NCBI GenBank assembly: GCA_000720535.1
Contig: JOAZ01000016.1
Location: 98,880 to 162,879, forward strand
Origin: Streptomyces halstedii
Lineage (GTDB): Bacteria; Actinomycetota; Actinomycetes; Streptomycetales; Streptomycetaceae
Direction of reading: 5' to 3'
Length of the DNA stretch: 64,000 bases
Position numbers and translations under genes: made by a program
Shown here: positions 26,409 through 35,476 of the stretch, in pieces
Numbering within the stretch: position 1 is the stretch's first letter
How the letters are laid out: the number at the start of each line of letters is the position of its first letter
The notes under the pieces: generated by a model
The model's input: the letters and a program-made list of their open reading frames with translations, nothing else
Told to the model about the DNA's origin: nothing
Databases searched by the model: none

Positions 26409-27146
26409 TCAGCGGCCGAGGGGCCAGGCCACCGCGTCGTGGTCCAGGCCGCTCTCCGCGGCGGCGTACCGCGCGCAGGCGTCGGTGAGCGTTTCGAGCA
26501 GGGTCAGCGGATCGGGCAGCGGGTGCTCGGGGCCGCGGATCCAGTGCACGTCCAGCTCACCGGGGAGCCGGGCGGGCGGCAGGAGCACATAGCTGCCGCG
26601 GCAGTGCCAGCGCAGCCCCGGGTGCTCGTCCATGGTCTCGGGATGGCAGTCCAGCTCGCACGGCCACCACTCGTCCTCGTCCTCGGGGGTACCCCGGGTC
26701 GCGGTGAAGAAGAGCATCCGGTCCTCGCCGGACTGGGCCACCGGCCCCACGTCGATGCCCGCGGCCGTCAGCCGTTCGAGAGCGGCTCGGCCCGCGGGCA
26801 GGGGGACGTCCAGCACGTCGTGGATCATGCCGGTGGCGGTGATGAAGTTGGCCTGGGGCTGGTTCGTGGCCCAGCGCTCGATCTGGGCGCGGTCGGTGGT
26901 GGACTGCGTCTGCCACGCGAACGAGACGGGGTGCCGTGCGGGGGTGGGGCAGCCGATGCGCTCGCACGAACATCGGTAGCCGACCGGGTGCGCGGCGGGT
27001 GAGATGGGCATCCCTGCCTCCGCGACGGCCAGGAGCAGCGCCAGCCGGGCCGCGTCGTCGGCCTCCGGCTGTGGTTTGGGCCGTCGGCGCAGCCACTGGG
27101 AGATCCTGCTCTCTGTGCCGCGACTGCGGCCGGAATCGGCGCCCAT
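26409..27146 (-). CDS. Protein with bifunctional primase/polymerase (prim-pol) N-terminal domain
   Basis: A 245-aa cytoplasmic protein. The segment AARLALLLAVAEAGMPISPAAHP, then the Cys-rich CSCERIGCPTPARHPVSFAW, RAQIERWATNQPQANFITATG and VLDVPLPAGRAALERL match the prim-pol fold found at the start of plasmid replication proteins. However, the usual catalytic DxD appears as DVL, and no helicase domain follows. It is thus a stand-alone, possibly inactive or regulatory relative, common in Streptomyces chromosomes. The ATG at 27144-27146 has GAGGGG upstream. The role is uncertain. Confidence 0.7.
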   Translation of the reverse strand: MGADSGRSRGTESRISQWLRRRPKPQPEADDAARLALLLAVAEAGMPISPAAHPVGYRCSCERIGCPTPARHPVSFAWQTQSTTDRAQIERWATNQPQANFITATGMIHDVLDVPLPAGRAALERLTAAGIDVGPVAQSGEDRMLFFTATRGTPEDEDEWWPCELDCHPETMDEHPGLRWHCRGSYVLLPPARLPGELDVHWIRGPEHPLPDPLTLLETLTDACARYAAAESGLDHDAVAWPLGR

Positions 27147-27312
27147 CTATCCCCTCACCTCAGCGGTTGTGCCTCCATGGTCCCATCATCCTGCGCCCCG
27201 GGTGGCCCAAGTTCCCAAGTGGGGGGTCGGGGACGCGCCGGGAGGGCGACCTCTTTCGTCCTGAATGCCCCGGTATGAGTGGCCTGACGGCGGGCCGGAG
27301 GCCGGTCCGGGA

Positions 27313-27987
27313 TCACGGCATGGGTGACAAGCCTCGCAGCGCGTGGTCGACCACCCGGTCCGCGTAGGCATGGGTCAGCGGGAGGTTCCTGAGCAGCCAG
27401 CGGTGGGTGAGCGGGGCGAGCAGCAGCTCCAGGGCGATGCGCGGATCGACGTCCGCGCGCACCTCGCCGGCCTCCTGCGCGGCACGCAGCCGTGTCTCGT
27501 ACGGCCGCGTCCGCGGATCGAGCAGTCTGCCGACGAACTGCGCCCCCAGGGCCGGATCGACGATGCCCTCGGCGGCCAGGGCCCGGACCGGTGCCGCGGT
27601 GACCGGGTCGTTCAGCTCGTCGACGGTGGCCCGCAGGACGGCCTTGAGGTCGGCGGCCAGGTCCCCGGTGTCCGGGACGGCCGCACCGCCCGGCTCGGCC
27701 GCGCCGCCCTCCGCCCGCTCCGCCCGCCCCTCCTCGACGGCCCCCGTACGACCGGTCCCGGCGGCCCTGCGGTCGGCCAGGTCGAGGAACGCCTCCATCA
27801 GCACCGCGGCCTTCGACGGCCACCACCGGTAGATCGTCTGCTTGCCCACCCCGGCACGGGCGGCGATACCCTCGATGGTCGTTTTCCCGTATCCCACCTC
27901 GCCGACGAGGGCGAGCGCGGCGTCATGGATCGCGCGGCGGGAGCGGTCGCTGCGACGGGTGGAGTCGGGGGTCTTCCGGGATGCCAT
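27313..27987 (-). CDS. TetR-family transcriptional regulator, probably autoregulated
   Basis: A 224-aa repressor with a TetR helix-turn-helix at about residues 16-63 (TTIEGIAARAGVGKQTIYRWWPSKAAV) and a C-terminal TetR_C domain. A Glu/Arg/Gly-rich flexible stretch (about 75-105) separates the two. The ATG at 27985-27987 follows a TAGATT -10 (27994-27999) by 6 nt, indicating a leaderless transcript. A CGAGAC-N5-GTCTCG palindrome covers the -35 region. The divergent dimethylargininase gene begins 245 bp away and may be a second target. Confidence 0.87.
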   Translation of the reverse strand: MASRKTPDSTRRSDRSRRAIHDAALALVGEVGYGKTTIEGIAARAGVGKQTIYRWWPSKAAVLMEAFLDLADRRAAGTGRTGAVEEGRAERAEGGAAEPGGAAVPDTGDLAADLKAVLRATVDELNDPVTAAPVRALAAEGIVDPALGAQFVGRLLDPRTRPYETRLRAAQEAGEVRADVDPRIALELLLAPLTHRWLLRNLPLTHAYADRVVDHALRGLSPMP

Positions 27988-28011
27988 CCACCCAATCTAC
28001 AGCCAGCGGTC

Positions 28012-28028
28012 CGAGACGTATCGTCTCG
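28012..28028. promoter_or_regulatory. TetR-type operator, CGAGAC-N5-GTCTCG
   Basis: A palindrome over the predicted -35 region of the leftward tetR gene, about 200 bp upstream of the rightward dimethylargininase gene. Its half-site (GAGAC) equals that of the 3048-3080 operator but the spacing differs, so the two TetR proteins probably recognise distinct sites. Confidence 0.6.
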
Positions 28029-28232
28029 CCCACCCTGTGCCGAGGCCCTCCGGCCCGCCCGCGGACGTCCGGGAGCGTGGGGAAGGGGGAGACACGCCGG
28101 CGGCGGCCGTGTAACCACCCGTTCGGATCACTGCGCTTTCGGCCCGGTCTGACGCACCATGAACGCACGCACCCACCCCGTGCGTGTGTCCCACCGTTCC
28201 GCAGCCGAGCTGCCGTTCGAAAGGAGCCTGCA

Positions 28233-29048
28233 TTGACCCGTGACGCCACCCCTCGTCGCTATCTGATGTGCGCCCCGTCCCACTTCGAGGTCACCTACTC
28301 CATCAACCCGTGGATGGACCCCTCGAAACCCGTGGACCTGTCCCTGGCCACCACCCAGTGGGAGGACCTGCGCGACCGCTACCGTTCCCTGGGCCACACC
28401 GTGGAACTGCTCACCCCCCGTCCCGAGCTGCCCGACATGGTGTTCGCCGCGAACGGCGCCACCGTGATCGACGGCCGGGTGCTGGGGGCCCTGTTCGCCT
28501 ACCGGGAGCGGTACGCGGAGGCGGAGGCGCACCGGGAGTGGTTCCGGGCCGCCGGCTTCACCGACATCCACGTACCGGACCATGTCAACGAGGGCGAGGG
28601 CGACTTCGCCGTCACGGCCTCGTACCTGCTGGCGGGCCGCGGTTTCCGCTCCAGCCCGCTCTCGCACGCCGAGGCGCAGGAGTTCTTCGGCCGCCCGGTG
28701 ATCGGCCTCGATCTGGTCGATCCGCGGTACTACCACCTGGACACGGCCCTCAGTGTCCTGGACGACGCGGCCGACGAGGTCATGTACTACCCGGGGGCGT
28801 TCTCGCCGGGCAGCCGGGCCGTGCTGGCCCGGCTCTTCCCGGACGCGCTGATCGCCGAGGAGGCCGACGCGGCGGCGCTGGGTCTGAACGCGGTCAGTGA
28901 CGGACGTCATGTCCTGCTCCCCCAGGCCGCGGTGGGCCTGTTCGGCCCGCTGCGGGACCGGGGCTTCGAGCCGGTCCCGATGGACCTGGGTGAGCTGCTC
29001 AAGGGCGGGGGCAGCGTGAAGTGCTGCACCCAGGAGCTGCGCCCCTAG
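28233..29048 (+). CDS. ddaH: N(G),N(G)-dimethylarginine dimethylaminohydrolase
   Basis: A guanidino-group hydrolase of 271 aa that would convert dimethylarginine to citrulline and dimethylamine. It shows the pentein-fold landmarks: RYLMCAPSHFEVTYSINPWMD, PDMVFAANGATV, EGDFAV, the catalytic HLDTALSVL His and the nucleophile Cys in GGGSVKCCTQEL near the C-terminus. The start is TTG 28233-28235, with AAGGAG 6 nt upstream; no better codon fits. An ornithine-aminotransferase-linked arginine role is also possible in this family. The gene is convergent with the Rsm22-like gene, with one base between the stops. Confidence 0.9.
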   Translation: MTRDATPRRYLMCAPSHFEVTYSINPWMDPSKPVDLSLATTQWEDLRDRYRSLGHTVELLTPRPELPDMVFAANGATVIDGRVLGALFAYRERYAEAEAHREWFRAAGFTDIHVPDHVNEGEGDFAVTASYLLAGRGFRSSPLSHAEAQEFFGRPVIGLDLVDPRYYHLDTALSVLDDAADEVMYYPGAFSPGSRAVLARLFPDALIAEEADAAALGLNAVSDGRHVLLPQAAVGLFGPLRDRGFEPVPMDLGELLKGGGSVKCCTQELRP

Positions 29049-29049
29049 C

Positions 29050-30063
29050 CTAGAGGCTGCCCTGGTCCGGCGCCGTGTGGGGCGGCCAGGGGTCGCCCCA
29101 CGCGGTGTCCCGGGCGGCGCGGTAGAGCTCACCGTGCCGTTTGGTGACCGTGGCGCGCCGCAGCCCCTCGTCCCGCGTGCAGAGTTCCAGCAGCACCTGG
29201 CCCTTGCGGAGCTGGGGCTTGCGGGTGACCCGGGCGCGTACCGGACCGGTGGGGAAGCGGGTCGCCGCCACATAGCTGAACTTCTCGTCCTCGTGGCTGA
29301 GCGAGCCGCCCTTGACCTGGCGGTGCAGGGACGAGCGGCTGACCCGCGCCGAGAAGTGGCACCAGTCCGTGCCCGGTTCGATCGGGCAGGCGGCGCTGTG
29401 CGGGCAGGGGGCGGCGACGCTCAGACCGGCGGCGATCAGCCGGTCGCGGGCCTCGATGATCCGGGCGTACCCGTCCGGGGTGCCGGGTTCCACGATCACC
29501 ACGGCCTGGGCCGCGGCGGCGGTGGCGTCCACCAGGGCGGCCCGGTCCCCGGGGGTCAGCTCCTTGAGTACGTAGCTGACGGTCGCCAGGTCCGTGGGCG
29601 CGAGTTCCAGCGCCGTACCGATCCTCGCGCGCTGCCAGGTGACGGCGCGCAGCGCGGGGGCGCCGGACGCCTCGGCCAGCTCGCGGCCGAGGGTGAGGGC
29701 GGGCTCCGCCCAGTCCAGGACGGTGGTCCGGGGCCCGTCCTCCCAGGCGCCCGCGACCGCCCAGCTCGCCGCCCCGGTGCCGCCGCCGATGTCGGTGTGG
29801 GTGGCGGGCGTCCAGTGGGGCGCGGCCTCACGCAGGGCGTCCAGGCCCGCCCGTACGGCCTCGAAGGTGGCGGGCATGCGGTACGCGGCGTACGCGGCCA
29901 CGTCCGAGCGGTCGCGCAGGACCGGGGCGTCGGTGGGGGTGGTCCCGCGGTAGCTCGCGATCAGCCGGTCGACCGCCTGCGTGGCCTGGCGGGGCGGCAG
30001 CCCGTCGAGCAGCGCGGCCAGGGCGGTGCGCAGGGATTCCGCGGTGGGGAGGGTGGCGTTCAC
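29050..30063 (-). CDS. Rsm22-like small-ribosomal-subunit methyltransferase
   Basis: A 337-aa protein related to mitochondrial Rsm22. A SAM-binding fold is visible (HTDIGGGTGAASWAVAGAW, TVLDWAEPALTLGREL, ATVSYVLKELTPGDRAALV, VVIVEPGTPDGYARI). A compact Cys cluster, CPHSAACPIEPGTDWCHF, follows at about 225-242; it could hold an Fe-S cluster or zinc. The rest is a basic OB-like tail (KPQLRKGQVLLELCT). The start is GTG 30061-30063. The target in bacteria is unproven; ribosome assembly is inferred from the family. Confidence 0.85.
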   Translation of the reverse strand: MNATLPTAESLRTALAALLDGLPPRQATQAVDRLIASYRGTTPTDAPVLRDRSDVAAYAAYRMPATFEAVRAGLDALREAAPHWTPATHTDIGGGTGAASWAVAGAWEDGPRTTVLDWAEPALTLGRELAEASGAPALRAVTWQRARIGTALELAPTDLATVSYVLKELTPGDRAALVDATAAAAQAVVIVEPGTPDGYARIIEARDRLIAAGLSVAAPCPHSAACPIEPGTDWCHFSARVSRSSLHRQVKGGSLSHEDEKFSYVAATRFPTGPVRARVTRKPQLRKGQVLLELCTRDEGLRRATVTKRHGELYRAARDTAWGDPWPPHTAPDQGSL

Positions 30064-30131
30064 CGGCGAATTGTAGGCGGTGCGGGCCGGGCGGCGACGG
30101 CCCGGTGGCCCGGCGCCCCGCCCGGCGGGCC

Positions 30132-31460
30132 TCAGCCCCCGGCCCGCTCCTTGGCGGCCGGTGCGCTCTGCCACGGGCGGCACAGCAGCAGGAAGCAGGC
30201 CACCGCCCCCAGGGCGCACACCAACTGGACGACGGCCATCGGCACGGCGGTCCGCTCCCCGGCGATCCCCACCAGCGGCGAGGCGATGGCGCCGACGAGG
30301 AACTGGGAGGTCCCCAGCAGTGCGGAGGCGGAGCCGGCCGCGTGCCTGGTCCGCATCAGGGCCTGGGAGTTGGTGTTGGGCATCGCCAGGCCCATGCACG
30401 ACATCAGGACGAAGAGCCCGATGGCGACGGGCAGCAGCCCGACGTCGCCGAAGACCCCGGACGTCATCAGCAGCAGGGCCAGGGCGGCGAGGGAGATGAC
30501 GGCGAGGCCGAAGCCGAGCGCCTTGTCCAGGCTGACCCGGCCGACCAGGATCTTGCCGTTGATCTGGCCCACCGCGATCAGACCGATGGAGTTGATCCCG
30601 AACAGCAGGCTGAAGGTCTGCGGGGAGGCTCCGTAGATCTCCTGGACGACGAAGGGGGAGGCGCTCACGTAGGCGAAGAGCGTGGCGAAGGCGAGGCTGC
30701 CCGCGATCATGTACCCGGTGAACACCCGGTCGGCGAGCAGATGGCGCATGGTGCGCAGGGCGTCCCCGATGCCGCCGGTGTGCCGGTCGCTCTCGGGCAG
30801 GGTCTCGTGCAGCCACTTCCAGACGACGAGGGTGAGCGCCACCCCGACGAGGGTGAGGACGACGAAGATGCCCCGCCAGTCGGTGAAGCGGAGGACCTGC
30901 CCGCCGATGACGGGGGCGATGACGGGGGCGACCCCGGAGATCAGCATCAGGGTGGAGAAGAACCGGGCCATCTCCATGCCGTCGTAGAGGTCGCGGACCA
31001 CGGCCCGGGAGATCACGATGCCGGCCGCGCCGGCCAGTCCCTGGAGGAGGCGGAAGCCGATGAGCAGCTCCGCGGAGGGGGCGAGGGCGCAGATCATGGT
31101 CGCGGCCACGTAGACGATCATGCCGAGGAGCAGGGGCTTGCGCCGTCCCCAGCGGTCGCTCATCGGGCCGACCACGAGCTGGCCGAGTGCCATGCCGGTG
31201 AGGCAGGCGGTCAGGGTGAGCTGGACGGTGGCCGCCGGGGCGTGCAGGGAGCCGGTGACCTCCGGCAGGGCCGGGAGGTACATGTCCATGGAGAGGGGCG
31301 GCAGTGCGGTGAGCCCGCCCAGGACCAGGGTGACCAGGAGCCCGGCCCGCCGTGCGGCCGGGGTGGAGTCCGTGGTGGGGGCACCTGGTGCGGTGCCCTT
31401 CTTCGTCGGTATGGGTACGTGCTCTTCTCGCTGGGCCCGGCTCACGCCGCTGTCCGGCAT
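30132..31460 (-). CDS. Bcr/CflA-type MFS drug exporter
   Basis: A 442-aa 12-helix membrane protein. LPPLSMDMYLPALPEVTGSL in helix 1, GPMSDRWGRRKPLLLG (motif A) and RLLQGLAGAAGIVISRAVVRDLY are characteristic of the Bcr/CflA (DHA1) subfamily, which exports chloramphenicol, bicyclomycin and related compounds. The first 35 residues are hydrophilic, so a later start is possible. It lies upstream of and in the same direction as the Rsm22-like gene (68-bp gap), so co-transcription is possible. It is divergent from the Gfo/Idh gene by 85 bp. Confidence 0.88.
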   Translation of the reverse strand: MPDSGVSRAQREEHVPIPTKKGTAPGAPTTDSTPAARRAGLLVTLVLGGLTALPPLSMDMYLPALPEVTGSLHAPAATVQLTLTACLTGMALGQLVVGPMSDRWGRRKPLLLGMIVYVAATMICALAPSAELLIGFRLLQGLAGAAGIVISRAVVRDLYDGMEMARFFSTLMLISGVAPVIAPVIGGQVLRFTDWRGIFVVLTLVGVALTLVVWKWLHETLPESDRHTGGIGDALRTMRHLLADRVFTGYMIAGSLAFATLFAYVSASPFVVQEIYGASPQTFSLLFGINSIGLIAVGQINGKILVGRVSLDKALGFGLAVISLAALALLLMTSGVFGDVGLLPVAIGLFVLMSCMGLAMPNTNSQALMRTRHAAGSASALLGTSQFLVGAIASPLVGIAGERTAVPMAVVQLVCALGAVACFLLLCRPWQSAPAAKERAGG

Positions 31461-31545
31461 CCTCGTCTCCGCTTCGTTGAAACCGCATCTATGCTCTCAG
31501 GTCAGTCGTAGTGGTCGGTACCTTTTTGCGTGAGGGCGGGCGGAC

Positions 31546-32550
31546 ATGGGCGGAACAGTGCGTTGGGGTGTTCTGGCGACGGGCGGCATAGCCGCGACGT
31601 TCACGGGGGACCTGCTCGCGATGGAGGACCCGGCGGCCGAGGTCCTGGCGGTCGCCTCCCGCTCAGAGACCTCGGCGCGGGCGTTCGCCGACCGGTTCGG
31701 GATCGAGCGGGCGTACGGCAGCTGGGCGGAGCTCGTCGCGGACGACGACATCGATGTCGTGTACGTGGCCACACCGCACTCCGCGCACCGGGAGGCGGCC
31801 GGGCTCGCGCTGAAGGCCGGCAAGCACGTGCTGTGCGAGAAGGCGTTCACGCTCAACGCCCGTGAGGCGGGGGAGCTGGTGGACCTGGCCCGGGAGCGCG
31901 GGCTGTTCCTGATGGAAGCCATGTGGACGTACTGCAACCCGCTGATCCGCCGGATGACGGAGCTGGTGCGGGACGGGGCGATCGGCGAGATCCGCACGGT
32001 CCAGGCCGACTTCGGCTTCGCGGGGACCTTCGGCGCCGAACACCGGCTGCGGGACCCCGCGCTGGGGGGCGGCGCCCTGCTGGACCTCGGGGTCTACCCG
32101 GTGTCGTTCGCCCATCTGCTGCTGGGTGAGCCGGACCGGGTCCAGGCGGACGCGCTGCTGTCGCCGGAGGGCGTCGACCTGAACACCGGGATGCTGCTGG
32201 GCTGGGAGTCGGGCGCCACCGCCCTGCTGGCCTGCTCGATCGTCGGGGACCTGCCGACCGTCGCGTCGGTGACCGGCACGGGCGGGCGGATCGACTTCCC
32301 GCAGGGCTTCTTCCACCCGGAGCGCTTCGTCCTGCACCGGCCGGGCCGGGAGCCGGAGGAGATCACCACCGGTCCGGGTCCGCGGGGCCTCACCGGTATG
32401 CAGTTCGAGGCCGCCGAGGTGACGCGGGCGGTGCTGGCGGGCGAGAAGGAGTCCCCGCTGGTGCCGCTGGAGGGGTCGCTCGCCGTGATGCGGACGCTCG
32501 ACGCGGTACGGGACCGCGTCGGCGTCCGCTACCCGGCGGACGGGCACTGA
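31546..32550 (+). CDS. Gfo/Idh/MocA-family NAD(P)-dependent oxidoreductase
   Basis: A 334-aa cytosolic dehydrogenase. The Rossmann start VRWGVLATGGIAATF, VVYVATPHSAHREAAGLALKAGKHVLCEKAF (the EKP-type catalytic Lys) and the second domain GGGALLDLGVYPVSFAHLLLG define the family. Relatives act on cyclic sugars, dihydrodiols or scyllo-inosamine; the CEKAF form and the substrate-domain sequence resemble trans-dihydrodiol/xylose dehydrogenase-like members. It is a stand-alone gene with ATG 31546 and no strong Shine-Dalgarno. A 29-bp tandem repeat fills the gap to the convergent phoD. Confidence 0.87.
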   Translation: MGGTVRWGVLATGGIAATFTGDLLAMEDPAAEVLAVASRSETSARAFADRFGIERAYGSWAELVADDDIDVVYVATPHSAHREAAGLALKAGKHVLCEKAFTLNAREAGELVDLARERGLFLMEAMWTYCNPLIRRMTELVRDGAIGEIRTVQADFGFAGTFGAEHRLRDPALGGGALLDLGVYPVSFAHLLLGEPDRVQADALLSPEGVDLNTGMLLGWESGATALLACSIVGDLPTVASVTGTGGRIDFPQGFFHPERFVLHRPGREPEEITTGPGPRGLTGMQFEAAEVTRAVLAGEKESPLVPLEGSLAVMRTLDAVRDRVGVRYPADGH

Positions 32551-32585
32551 CCGACCACCGGACCGGACGAGCCCCGGGGCCGGGC

Positions 32586-32670
32586 TCACACGGAAACGGG
32601 CGCCGGGGCCGGGCTCACACGGGGACGAGTCCCGGGGCCGGGCTCACACGGGGACGAGCCCCGGGTTTCC
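32586..32670. repeat. 29-bp tandem repeat crossing the phoD stop codon
   Basis: Three units with a period of exactly 29 bp (landmark TCACACGG at 32586, 32615 and 32644). The rightmost unit is the last codons and stop of phoD; the other two are copies of that gene end in non-coding DNA. The units are GC-rich and differ at a few bases. Confidence 0.8.
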
Positions 32671-34314
32671 CGCCTCGGTCACGAAGGACCCGGCGGTGCT
32701 GACGGGCGCGCCCGGGGTGGTGACCGCGGACACGGTACGGAAGTCGGCGCGCGCCTTCTCCCGGTCGAGGCCGATGAGCACATAGCCGCGGCGGCCGTCG
32801 TAGAACCTCATGTGCGGGTTGGCCCGGGTGAGGTTGTCCCAGTTCGCGGGCCGCTCCGCGCCGTCCTTGCCGCTGGTGACCGAGGTGGCCACGATCTCGG
32901 TGCCGACGGTCCGGGAGCCCGGGTCGTCGAAGTCCTTCTTGAGGTCGAAGCCGTAGGCGACGTGCACGTCGCCGGTGAGGACCATCAGGTTCTCGATCCC
33001 GGCGGCCTCGGCCCCGTCCATGATCCGCTGCCGGGAGGCCGGATAGCCGTCCCAGCAGTCCATGGAGAGTTTGTAGGCGTCGGTGGGCACATCGCGCCGC
33101 CGGGCGAAGGTGACCTGCTGGGGCACGAGGTTCCACCGGGCCCGGGACTGTTTCCAGCCGTCGATCAGCCAGCGTTCCTGGGCGGCGCCCGTCATGGTGC
33201 GCGCCGGGTCCTCGGACTCCGGTCCGGGCACCTTCCAGCCGTCGCCGTACGCCTGGTCGCTGCGGTACTGGCGGGTGTCGAGCACGTCGAACTGGGCGAG
33301 CCGGCCGAAGTGCAGACGGCGGTAGAGCCGCATGTCGGGGCCGGTGGGGCGCTGCGGGGCGCGCAGCGGCTGGTTCTCCCAGTACGCGCGGTAGGCGGCG
33401 GCCCGGCGCAGCAGGAACTCCTCGGGCGGGACGTCGTTCTCGGGGGTGTCGCCCGCGTAGTTGTTCTCGGTCTCGTGGTCGTCCCAGGTGACGACGAAGG
33501 GGTGTGCGGCGTGGGCGGCGCGCAGGTCCGGGTCGGACTTGTAGAGGCCGTAGCGCATCCGGTAGTCGTCGAGCGTCAGCGTCTCCCGGTCGAAGTGGTC
33601 CGGCAGCACCCGGTCGGTGTAACCACGGGCTCCCCCGGCGGAGTTGACGGCGTATTCGTAGAGGTAGTCACCGAGGTGGAAGACCACGTCCACGTCCTCG
33701 GCGGCGAGGTGCCGGTAGGCGGTGTAGTAGCCGTCGTGGTACGCCTGGCAGGAGACGGCGGCGAGGGTGAGCGAGCCGTTGCGGGCGCCGGGCGCGGGTG
33801 CGGTGCGGGTGCGGCCGGTGGGGCTGGTCCAGGCACCGGCGCGGAAGCGGTAGTGGAAGACGCGGTCGGGGTCGAGCCCCCTGACGTCCACATGGACGCT
33901 GTGGCAGAACTCCGGGTGGGCGGTGGCCGATCCGCGCCGGACGACGCGCCGGAAGCGTTCGTCGTGGGCGATCTCCCAGCCGACCCGGACCCGCTCGGCG
34001 GGCAGCCCGCCGTCCGCCTCGAAGGGGCGGGGCGCGAGCCTGGTCCAGAGCAGGACGGCGTCGGGCAGCGGGTCGCCGGAGGCCACACCGAGGGTGAAGG
34101 GGTCCTCGGTGATCCTCCGGGCGTCCAGTTCGGCGGCGCTCGCCGCACCCGCGGCGGGCAGGCCGGCCGCGAAGGCGAGGGCGGCGGCCGCACCGGTGAC
34201 GGTGAGGAACCGGCGGCGGTCGGGACCGGCCGCGATCCGCCGGGCGGCGGACCGCAACGCGGCGAAGTCGCCGCCCCGTTCCGCGGCGGCGGTGCTGTTC
34301 TGCGCGTATGTCAT
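32644..34314 (-). CDS. phoD: Alkaline phosphatase/phosphodiesterase D, Tat-exported
   Basis: A 556-aa secreted phosphoesterase. The Tat signal RRRFLTV (about 33-39) is followed by a hydrophobic stretch and an Ala-rich cleavage region. The PhoD N-terminal domain ([21 protein letters not shown]) precedes a metallophosphatase core with [45 protein letters not shown] and [11 protein letters not shown], which supply the metal ligands. The ATG at 34312-34314 has a strong AGGAGG 5-6 nt upstream. No convincing PHO box was found upstream, so phosphate control is not shown by the sequence. The gene end is duplicated as a 29-bp tandem repeat. Confidence 0.93.
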   Translation of the reverse strand: MTYAQNSTAAAERGGDFAALRSAARRIAAGPDRRRFLTVTGAAAALAFAAGLPAAGAASAAELDARRITEDPFTLGVASGDPLPDAVLLWTRLAPRPFEADGGLPAERVRVGWEIAHDERFRRVVRRGSATAHPEFCHSVHVDVRGLDPDRVFHYRFRAGAWTSPTGRTRTAPAPGARNGSLTLAAVSCQAYHDGYYTAYRHLAAEDVDVVFHLGDYLYEYAVNSAGGARGYTDRVLPDHFDRETLTLDDYRMRYGLYKSDPDLRAAHAAHPFVVTWDDHETENNYAGDTPENDVPPEEFLLRRAAAYRAYWENQPLRAPQRPTGPDMRLYRRLHFGRLAQFDVLDTRQYRSDQAYGDGWKVPGPESEDPARTMTGAAQERWLIDGWKQSRARWNLVPQQVTFARRRDVPTDAYKLSMDCWDGYPASRQRIMDGAEAAGIENLMVLTGDVHVAYGFDLKKDFDDPGSRTVGTEIVATSVTSGKDGAERPANWDNLTRANPHMRFYDGRRGYVLIGLDREKARADFRTVSAVTTPGAPVSTAGSFVTEAGNPGLVPV

Positions 34315-34441
34315 ATGCCCCTCCTGTGCAAGCCGGATGGTGTCAGAGGCATTGCAGTGCGGGACGACGACTTTCCGTCGGCGCGTACCCGACATCCATA
34401 TGGCGGTGCGATGAGGACCGCGTGCGCGGGAGTGACGGGGG

Positions 34442-34515
34442 CCTGTGCGCCGGAGCGACGACGGACGTGTGCGCCGGTACGACGACGGGGAGGGTGTGCG
34501 CCGGTGCCGCCGGGC
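34442..34515. repeat. Degenerate repeat upstream of SDR gene
   Basis: Units built on TGTGCGCCGG(A/T)(G/A)CGACGACGG recur about 2.5 times between phoD and the SDR gene. No function is seen beyond their closeness to the SDR promoter. Confidence 0.55.
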
Positions 34516-34535
34516 CCGGGGCTACCCTCCGGACC

Positions 34536-35291
34536 ATGGACGCTGACCGGAAGATCGCTGTCGTGACGGGTGCGGGATCGGGCATCGGCAGGGCCGTCGC
34601 CCGTACGCTCGCGGACGCGGGCTGGACCGTGGCCCTCGCGGGCCGGCGGGCCGCGCCCCTGGAGGAGACCTCCGCCGGGGCCGGCCGGAGCGACGCCCTG
34701 TGCGTACCCACGGACGTGACGGACCCGCGGGCGGTGGCGGCGCTCTTCGCCGCCGTGCGCGAGCGCTTCGGCCGCCTCGACCTGCTCTTCAACAACGCCG
34801 GTACGTTCGGGCCGCGTTCGGCGCCGGTCGAGGAGCTGGGGTACGAGGAGTGGCGGAGTGTGGTCGACGTCAATCTGACGGGGTCGTTCCTGTGCGCGCA
34901 GGCGGCGTTCCGGCTGATGAAGGAACAGGACCCGCGGGGCGGCCGGATCATCAACAACGGCTCGGTCTCGGCGCACGCCCCGCGCCCGCACTCCACCGCC
35001 TACACCGCGACGAAGCACGCCGTCACCGGGCTGACGAAGTCGCTGTCGCTGGACGGGCGTCCGTACCGGATCGCGTGCGGGCAGATCGACATCGGCAACG
35101 CGGCGACCGACATGACGGAGCGGATGCGGACCGGGACCCTCCAGGCCAACGGCGCGACGGAGGTCGAGCCGGTGATGGACGTGGCCGACGTGGCCCGGAC
35201 GGTCCTGCACATGGCGGAACTCTCGCTGGAGGCCAACGTGCAGTTCGCCACGGTGACGGCGACGGCGATGCCGTACATCGGCCGGGGCTGA
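34536..35291 (+). CDS. Short-chain dehydrogenase/reductase
   Basis: A classical SDR of 251 aa: cofactor motif TGAGSGIG (11-18), LAGRR (suggesting NADP preference), DVTDP, NNAG, and catalytic Ser and Tyr-x-x-x-Lys ([20 protein letters not shown]). The C-terminal segment ([16 protein letters not shown]) resembles 3-oxoacyl-ACP-reductase-like members without a known substrate. A TACCCT -10 lies at 34523-34528, 7 nt before the ATG, with no Shine-Dalgarno, suggesting a leaderless mRNA. It is divergent from phoD by 221 bp. Confidence 0.88.
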   Translation: MDADRKIAVVTGAGSGIGRAVARTLADAGWTVALAGRRAAPLEETSAGAGRSDALCVPTDVTDPRAVAALFAAVRERFGRLDLLFNNAGTFGPRSAPVEELGYEEWRSVVDVNLTGSFLCAQAAFRLMKEQDPRGGRIINNGSVSAHAPRPHSTAYTATKHAVTGLTKSLSLDGRPYRIACGQIDIGNAATDMTERMRTGTLQANGATEVEPVMDVADVARTVLHMAELSLEANVQFATVTATAMPYIGRG

Positions 35292-35476
35292 GCCCTTCCG
35301 GCGGAGGCCGAGCCGTTACGCCTTCTGTTCACGACTGCCCGAAACGGTGCGCCCAGTGACCGAGTTCGACCGTTACTGACTCTCCGGCCGAGCAATACGG
35401 ACTCCTGGACCGGGCAAGCGCGTACCGGACGTATGCTGCTGCTCTTCACCGGACGTACACAGAGGGAACACACCGC

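Noticed and set aside
30064-31488. Extension making the Rsm22-like gene about 812 residues long
   Set aside because: The extra part is an out-of-frame shadow of the Bcr/CflA exporter. The Rsm22-like sequence begins at GTG 30063.
32586-32670. CRISPR-like direct repeats near phoD
   Set aside because: Units are contiguous (29-bp period) without unique spacers and include the phoD stop codon, so this is a tandem duplication, not a CRISPR array. The same applies to the arrays at 14168, 24996 and 41891.
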